NCBI GenBank assembly: GCA_032717465.1
Contig: CM064683.1
Span: 35,462,042-35,526,041, forward strand
Origin: Coenobita brevimanus
Taxonomy: Eukaryota > Arthropoda > Malacostraca > Decapoda > Coenobitidae
Length of the DNA: 64,000 nucleotides
Direction of reading: 5' to 3'
Shown here: positions 58,401-64,000 of the stretch, one piece after another
Numbering within the stretch: the first letter of the stretch is position 1
Layout: the number at the start of each line of letters is the position of its first letter
Notes under the pieces: model-generated
Seen by the model: only the letters and a program-made list of their open reading frames with translations
The model's database searches: none
What the model was told of the DNA's origin: nothing
Position numbers and translations under genes: made by a program

Positions 58401-59440
58401 GTTCAGAAGCGGGTCTCCCTTGGGCATGTGGTTAGGGTCAGATAGGTCCACGAGGCTCTTGTCTAGACCTAAAAAATATATGGAACATTTCGGTGTTGTT
58501 CTGCTGTTACAGGCACACCCTCCATGTTTCGAACTGCAAGACATCATAAGTGAGGCATTTATTTTTCATAAGTGAACATGATTAACTAGGAATTTAAAGG
58601 CAAATAGCTATCTAAATGGTTTGTAAATGTTAGTACTGTATCATGGTTACCAGTTAATCGGTTATTTGTGCGAGTTCTGAAGACAAGAATCCACGTTAAT
58701 TATCGCTCTTGAGAGGAAGCGAAGAGGAGGAAGTGGAGGAAGAAGAGGAGAGAGATAAGAAGGAGGAGGAAGAGGAAAGGAAATGCTAACAAGACCATAT
58801 GAGCGCGCTTTTGTGCATGTGGAGGTGCTAAAAGTGAAGGACATGGCAAGAGGGGAATGAGGGGAGGAAGTCGAACGAGATGGCTGTGTGAGGGTAGAGT
58901 TACGGTGGCCATTTTAGCACAACAAGGGAATGAAGGCACTGGCAGAGCGTAGTTGGGGCTAGGGATTTGGGAGATGGGACTTTTGGGAGCTGAGAAAAAT
59001 GGGAGTTGGGAAAAGGCTTTGGAAGACGAGAAGGCAGTATGAAAGCAGCGTTAGGGTGGGTATTTTAGGCACACCATGCATGCAGAAGCACTAGGAGAGA
59101 GAGTTTAACGTCAGGGGAGTAAGAATATTAAAGGGTAAGAAGGTTTCTGGAGCTACAGAAGAATTTATCTGAGGAACTTAGAAAGGTGAAAACTGGAATT
59201 TTAAATGACATTGATTTTAGACAGTATTCTCGTTCGCTTAGCTACTTATTTTGTCTCTTTAACACTTATATTCCCCTCGCACGTTACTAATGCAGTCTAT
59301 GATATATGATATACATAATATACAAGGGGATAAGGAGGTGCAGTGAGCAAAATAAATCCCTTAGAAAGAAGTGTTACGAAGTCTCCCTGGTGGCTGGTTA
59401 ACTGATTGGACTAATCTGTTTGTTGTCAACTGATAAACAT
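58401..59440. other. No gene; GA-rich from 58,700 to 59,120
   Basis: Purine-rich imperfect tract with aggagg and ggaag motifs; the rest is unassigned. Confidence 0.5.
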
Positions 59441-59448
59441 CTGTTTCA

Positions 59449-59592
59449 GTGTGTCCAGGCATCTCAAAATGATCGGATCTTGATTTTGGCTCTCTATTGT
59501 ATTTTGTTTTTCTCTTGGAGGGAACTGTTACTGCGGGCTCATGGCCTTTGGTTCCTTCTTCCTCGTATAAAAAAAAAAAAAAAAAAAAAAAA
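59449..59592 (+). mobile_element. Third-family LINE 3' end with poly(A) tail
   Basis: From 'tgtgtccaggcatctcaaaatg' through 'gtattttgtttttctcttgg' and 'cctttggttccttctt', ending in an A24 tail at 59,569-59,592. Matches the 3' ends at 60,410-60,540 and 34,755. Severely 5'-truncated. Confidence 0.85.
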
Positions 59593-59619
59593 AGATGATG
59601 GCCAAATGAAATCAGATTG

Positions 59620-59720
59620 GAGGATGAATTTTGACTCGTAACCAAGAGGACTCATTCCTATCTCATATCTAAACCTTATCAAATATTACATAACTATGAC
59701 TCAATATTTCAGATGTGCAA
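59620..59720 (+). repeat. Dispersed repeat shared with 40,160-40,260
   Basis: Same block order and strand as the 40.1 kb sequence; class unknown. Confidence 0.5.
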
Positions 59721-59734
59721 ATGACAAAGTTGCA

Positions 59735-60020
59735 TCAGATGAAAGCAGGCAGACCATACTTAATGAGTGCTGACTGAAGATGTGGTTGATTGAAAACGGT
59801 CGGCTGGAACTCATGGGATTCTGGTAAAATCTGGTAATGGTAACAGTACATGTGGTTTACTGTTACACCACTGTTGTAAGTGTTCTTATATGTTATAACC
59901 CACTCCAAAAGTGCTGATGAGGAGCCTACACGTGGAACGCTGTGCACCCTGGGTGAAGTAAAGCAGCTGCAGGGCCCATCCAGGAGCCAAAACACCTCAT
60001 ATTTTTCCTTCACCTCGTCC
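59735..60020 (-). other. Unassigned open frame of about 95 codons
   Basis: The minus frame (open from 60,097) contains YEVFWLLDGPCSC, SVPRVGSSSALLEWVITYKN and QPTVFNQPHLQSALIKYGLP. It is protein-like and not repeat-derived, but its first 25 codons are antisense to the adjacent LINE fragment. No family recognised; no splice sites established. Confidence 0.25.
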
Positions 60021-60021
60021 A

Positions 60022-60540
60022 GGTGAGGCGATGTGTGGGGAGGCTCCCCACATACAGCTCTTGTCAATAGGGTGGAGTCAAAGGCTTTTCGTCTCATTAA
60101 CTCTCCCTCTCTTACTGACTCCCTTCAACCTCTGTCTCTTCGCGCAATGTTGCATCTTTATCTCTTTTCTATCGCTACTTCAATGGTCACTGTTCCTCTG
60201 AACTGTCTGCATGCATTCTTCCACTCCTACGACGGGCGCGTAGCACCCGTCTAGCAGCAAACTCTCACCCTTTTTCTGTCCAACTCTCTAATGCAAGAGT
60301 TAACCGTTACTCCCAGTCCTTCATTTATGCAACAGGTCAACTCTGGAACTGTCTCCCTCTGTCTGTATTTCCTGCTTCCTATGATCTCCAGTCTTTCAAA
60401 CGCAGTGTGTCAAGGCATCTCGAAATGAATGGATCTTGAATTTGGCTCTCTTTTGTATTTTGTTTTTCTCTTGGAAGGAACAGTTTTGCGGGCTCGTGGT
60501 CTTTGGTTCCTTCTTCCCCACATAGGGGGAAAAAAAAAAG
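60022..60540 (+). pseudogene. Third-family LINE, RT C-terminus and 3' end
   Basis: Plus strand encodes VWGGSPHTALVNRVESKAFRLINSPSLTDSLQPLSLR. After a frameshift comes an ASLSLFYRYFNGHCSSELSAC-type segment, then, after another, SNARVNRYSQSFIYATGQLWN and SFKRSVSRHLEMN followed by a stop. This is the conserved C-terminal region of an arthropod non-LTR reverse transcriptase. The 3' UTR with 'gtattttgtttttctcttgg' ends in an A-rich patch at 60,531-60,539. 5'-truncated. Confidence 0.82.
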
Positions 60541-60740
60541 CAAGGGGTGCAGGATCCCTGTGCAGAGTATATACTGCACGGCCCCCCCACAAAAACTGTT
60601 ACTTACCGGCGGTCGATGGATCTGCTCGGCCAGACAGTCTGGGCTTAAGTAACAACAACAACAATAGCCCTTTCCATGTGCTGCAGTCGAGGTGTTCAGA
60701 AGCAGCACAGCCACATACTGACTGGTTTATTTGTTAACCA
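60541..60740. other. No recognisable feature
   Basis: Short stretch with an (AAC) triplet run at 60,651-60,664. Confidence 0.4.
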
Positions 60741-61055
60741 CATCATCATCATTATCATCCAATCCCGTGTTGCCCGAAGACCAGCGTAGGAGCCCGGAGC
60801 TGAGCAAGTTGGTCATGACATTGAAGATGAGAGTGACCAGCCTCATTCATCCCTGAGTGGCATTACATGAGTAATAAACCCCAGCCACCTCTAGGATATA
60901 AACCTGCACAGGCTCAACCCGACTGGAGCGCATTAATTACCCACTAAATCACCAGGCGCCATAATTTGGTTATAAGGTACCACCCAGCGTAGTAAATGGT
61001 TTCCTGGTGTACTGGACAACCATTTGGCTTGTCACGCAGTCTAGAGCCACCCTTC
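60741..61055 (-). mobile_element. tRNA-derived SINE, (ATG/GATG)n-tail family, full copy
   Basis: Minus strand: a leader, then A box TGGTGATTTAGTGGG (60,940-60,954) and B box GGTTTATATCC (60,894-60,904), the shared body, and a (ATG)n tail at 60,741-60,756. Differs from the 56.2 kb copy at scattered positions. Confidence 0.82.
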
Positions 61056-61331
61056 ACAAATGTTATGAATGACATCAGAGTGTCAGTAACGCACCACACC
61101 CATAGGAGAGGCACGAAAGAACTGAACTATGCTCTGTTCACTTTAGTTGGACGTAAAACTACCATCTCACCATCTTTAATGTTGAGCTGTAGCTTGAGAT
61201 TAACACCTGAATATGGTGTTAGTCACAAAGAAGTTTCGTGGAATGAATGCTCAATTGCAGTATTGTGTTATTCTGATACTGAACTACGGGAAGGAAACTG
61301 CAGAGGGACGAAATTCTTCCCCTGAATAAAA
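61056..61331. other. No recognisable feature
   Basis: Non-coding stretch; the 109-codon plus frame here starts inside the SINE and is not convincing. Confidence 0.4.
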
Positions 61332-62119
61332 CAAGTGGTGCCAGGCACAACAAACCTCGCTCGACAGCAGTTGTTTTATTGATGTAACATAGAGAAACAG
61401 GACTGTCATTTAGTGTCAGTACTGTAAACAATTAAAGTCTAAGGTATTGGCGCAAGTGTTTTCAAGTTACGCCCTCCGAAAATCCGTGATACTGCGTTTG
61501 ACCTTTCACGTTACTCAAGGTCAAAGGTCACGCTGCCAAGTAAGTGCCCATATGAGACTTCCTATATCTTGATAACAGTAAATATCTAACTTCAACGAGT
61601 TTCGAGTTATATCCCTCTGAATATCCATCACCTTGAGTTTGACCTTTCAAGGCCACTTACGGTCAAAGGTCATGGCACCAATTAAAAACCTTTATGAGAC
61701 ATCCTATACGAGTATGTTGGTAATAGTAAATATCTATATTCAATCAGTTTCGAGTTATAGCCCGCTGAATATCTGTGACCTTGAATTTGACCTTTCAAGG
61801 TCACTCAAGGTCAAAGGTCTTGATGCCAAATGAATGCCCATATTACGAGTTCCTATATGTTCATGATAGTAAATATCTTTATCTTCAACCAGTTTCAAGG
61901 TATAGCCCTCTGAAAATCCGTGACCTTGATTTGGACCATTCAGGGTCACTTGATTACTCCGAAATTTAATCACTTTCTCTTGAGACCAGTGCCCAAATAT
62001 CCTGAAAGTTTCATGTAATTTCATTCAGCCATTTTTCCGTAATGTTGCCGACAAACAAGAAACAAACAAACAAACTCGACCAAAAACGATACCTCGCCAG
62101 ACTCCGTCCGGGCGAGGTA
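61332..62119 (+). mobile_element. HINE-like element with 145-bp tandem core, full copy
   Basis: The left end holds palindrome GTGCCAGGCAC (61,338-61,348), then caaac and ACCTCGC (61,354-61,360). The core has about 3.3 tandem units with the block 'gagttatagccc.ctgaa' at about 61,464, 61,606, 61,752 and 61,897 (period 142-146 bp). Each unit carries GACCTT..TCAAGG and AGGTCAAAGGTCA motifs. A unique tail (61,930-62,040), a CAAA run and a terminal hairpin TACCTCGCC (62,090-62,098) / GGCGAGGTA (62,111-62,119) follow. Frames across the core are not genes. Confidence 0.75.
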
Positions 62120-62780
62120 ATGAATGAACTAAAGGAGTGTGGACGAGCGTGGCTTTGACCAAGACCTCAAAGAATGCAGACAATTACGTTATAGGAGAAC
62201 GGACCGGAAAGGGTAACAAAAATTTATATGAATGACTGACTACTAAAAGTATCTTACTTTGTCATACTGAACATACCATGCCGACGAAAATACGACGCCA
62301 AATTTGTTTGTCCTCCTGATGTCTGACGCAGCATACTGTGAAGGGCGTCCTTGACAAAACTGGCCCCTCCCCAGGTACTTCTGTCCCTTCTTTATAACAA
62401 ACCTTCCCTCCATCCCTCCCCAGGCATTTCTGCCTTACCTAACAACGACCCTTCCTTGACTGTCCACCTTGTTTAGGCATTTATTCCTCCAATTGATTGT
62501 ACTGTTGATGACACTGGAGGCTTTGTAATGCCTTTTTCCTGACTATTTATTAAACATCTTATGCTCTGATATGGTAAAGGAGAGGTATTCCATCACGTGA
62601 TGGCACCCATTTAACCTGATACGGGCGCACATCGTCCACTCACTCATTGTATTGATACTTTTTTCTAGGGAAACTCTACATTGAGTGACAAGAGAAATTA
62701 TTTCCTGTAAACCAAGAACTCACTTAATACCCTGGGTGGTACCCTTATAACCAACCAATACGCATTCCCTACTTGTCAAC
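62120..62780. other. No recognisable feature
   Basis: Non-coding, C/T-rich around 62,360-62,470; nothing identified. Confidence 0.45.
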
Positions 62781-62782
62781 AG

Positions 62783-63110
62783 GTGGGTTGGTGGGAGTTA
62801 GTGCCCCTTCCCGGAAAACTACCCAAAAAGACAAACAAAATGCCTCGGACCAGGACAGACCAAGAGGTGGCGACCAAGGACAGTACAAAAGACATGATAT
62901 GGATTGTGACATGGAATGTAAAGAGTGCAAATGATGAGGTGAAAGAGAGATTGTCCAGGTGCCTAAGGGTGAAAAGTGTACATAGTGTATGTGGATTGAC
63001 TGAAACTAAACTGAGAGGTGAGGGTGTGTGAGAGAGTGGGAGTATGGATGGGGTATATGTGCTGGAAGAGATGAGAATGAGAGTACAAAAGACGGTGTGT
63101 GTGTATTGTT
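62783..63110 (+). pseudogene. RTE LINE 5' fragment, endonuclease N-terminus
   Basis: Plus frame contains MIWIVTWNVKSANDEVKERLSR and CGLTETKLRGEGV, the N-terminal motifs of an AP-like endonuclease (TWNV with the metal-binding Asn; ETK with the catalytic Glu). A TGA at about 63,029 is followed in frame by GVYVLEEMRMRVQKTVCV. This is the part of the protein missing from the 5'-truncated RTE copy at 30 kb, although identity of subfamily cannot be proved without overlap. Confidence 0.78.
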
Positions 63111-63345
63111 GTCACAAAAGACTTTGTAGTTACTTGTAGAGAAGTTTTGTAGTTCAGTTATATATTAGACTTGTGGACGAGCGGTTGTTATAAGTGAGTT
63201 GTTTGTAAGTAGATAATCTTCTTTCCCATTTGTCATGCAATGACTGGAGAGGTAAAGAATAGTATGGGACTATTTTTATTTGTCTTGAAAATATTAACAA
63301 AGTCTCTCACACACGAGTGAAGTATAGAGTTCCGCGAGCTACCTC
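63111..63345. other. No recognisable feature
   Basis: Non-coding, nothing identified. Confidence 0.4.
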
Positions 63346-63349
63346 CCTG

Positions 63350-63375
63350 TCTCGCTCTCTCTCTCTCTCTCTCTC
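63350..63375. repeat. (CT)n microsatellite
   Basis: Short CT run of about 12 units. Confidence 0.93.
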
Positions 63376-64000
63376 CCATGTTGCTAAGCCCTTCTCCCTA
63401 CTACCTGCCTGTTCTATGGCCTGTCTCCTTCTGCCTCTGCTTCCTAAATTCTGGTGTAGCAGGGGTCGTGTCACGTGTGTAACACTGTTGTTGGAAAGTT
63501 CTAGAAGCCTGTGTGTGAGTATGCGTGTATGTGTGTGTATGGTCACGAGGCGCTGTCGTGTGCCTATAAAGCATTTCTTGAGTTAAGAGTGTGTAAGCAT
63601 GTTTAGCATTGCTCGATTCTCGCAGGCACAATACCTTCTCATCATCTGACTTCCTGCTTCTATCTGTCTCTCTATCAATCTATTTATCTATTTATCTATT
63701 ATGATTTGTAATTATAATATGGAGACCTGACATTGCTCGGCCGCGCCACTGAAGGTCCTCTGACAGCAATTATCATTGACATATGCTAATCTATTAGTAC
63801 ATAATATTGATTATAATATTGTATACATATAATATTCATAGTAAATTGCAATGATCCAGTAATATTACATTTTAAACAAGTTGTATACACATTTGAATAA
63901 ATGCAATGGTTGTTGTATGACATTTTGTAAGAGTCATTGCATGACAAAAAGGGAACCAAGATTTTTCTACTTACAAAACTACTCAAGTATAACAACCGCT
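63376..64000. other. AT-rich, nothing identified
   Basis: Contains a short TCTA/TTTA patch (63,660-63,700) and AT-rich non-coding sequence to the window end. Confidence 0.45.

Noticed and set aside
57942..58547. 201-codon Pro/His-rich minus frame
   Set aside because: Product of GTG/GAT triplet repeats; both strands are open across the same block.
61633..61969. Protein with repeated peptide (frames containing SRSLKVKGL and YLYLQPVSRYSPLKI)
   Set aside because: The similarity between frames comes from the 145-bp DNA tandem repeat, whose period is not a multiple of three; there is no start or family match.

Overview
The window reads as repeat-rich arthropod nuclear DNA. The likeliest source is a decapod crustacean, judged from the very dense dinucleotide microsatellites, the RTE- and I-type LINEs, a hAT element of ZBED5 type, TTAGG-like degenerate repeats and two exons of a dpr-family neuronal immunoglobulin gene. 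No prokaryotic features, rRNA genes, CRISPR arrays or complete protein-coding gene are seen. Most long open frames are translations of microsatellites or purine/pyrimidine tracts.

The one host gene I can support is a dpr-like cell-surface Ig protein on the minus strand. One exon (39434-39644) holds most of Ig domain 1 and the next (18563-18690) the first part of Ig domain 2. Both have good splice signals and matching phase-1 junctions. The roughly 20.7 kb intron between them is packed with mobile DNA, and the rest of the gene is not visible. A second candidate exon (plus strand, 45494-45718) is unassigned.

Layout: 1-2 kb, LINE fragments, an inverted-repeat element and a polypurine tract. 3-13 kb, a HINE-like repeat with terminal hairpin, microsatellites and GGTCA-rich repeats. 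14-16.5 kb, a decayed RTE-like reverse transcriptase and a second HINE-like copy. 18.5-39.6 kb, the dpr-like exons enclosing a decayed RTE copy (19.9-20.8), a hAT/ZBED5 relic (22.8-25.9) and a degenerate I-type LINE with gag, EN, RT and RNase H (27.7-37.6). That LINE is interrupted by a younger RTE LINE (30.2-32.9), a fragment of a third LINE (34.8-35.2), a short hairpin repeat (36.2-36.5) and a minisatellite expansion (33.3-33.6). 40-50 kb, SINEs, RTE 3' ends, GGTCA repeats and ATT/GT arrays. 51.5-53.7 kb, a 1.3 kb polypurine tract and minisatellites. 54-64 kb, inverted HINE-like copies, RTE 3' ends, two copies of a tRNA-derived SINE, LINE 3' ends and an RTE endonuclease start.

The most interesting structural signal is a set of dispersed non-autonomous repeats that share a short palindrome (GTGCC/GGCAC) at one end and a CAGA/CAAA run plus GC-rich hairpin at the other. 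Some carry tandem cores with AGGTCA direct repeats. This resembles helentron-associated (HINE) architecture and may be an undescribed family set in this lineage.
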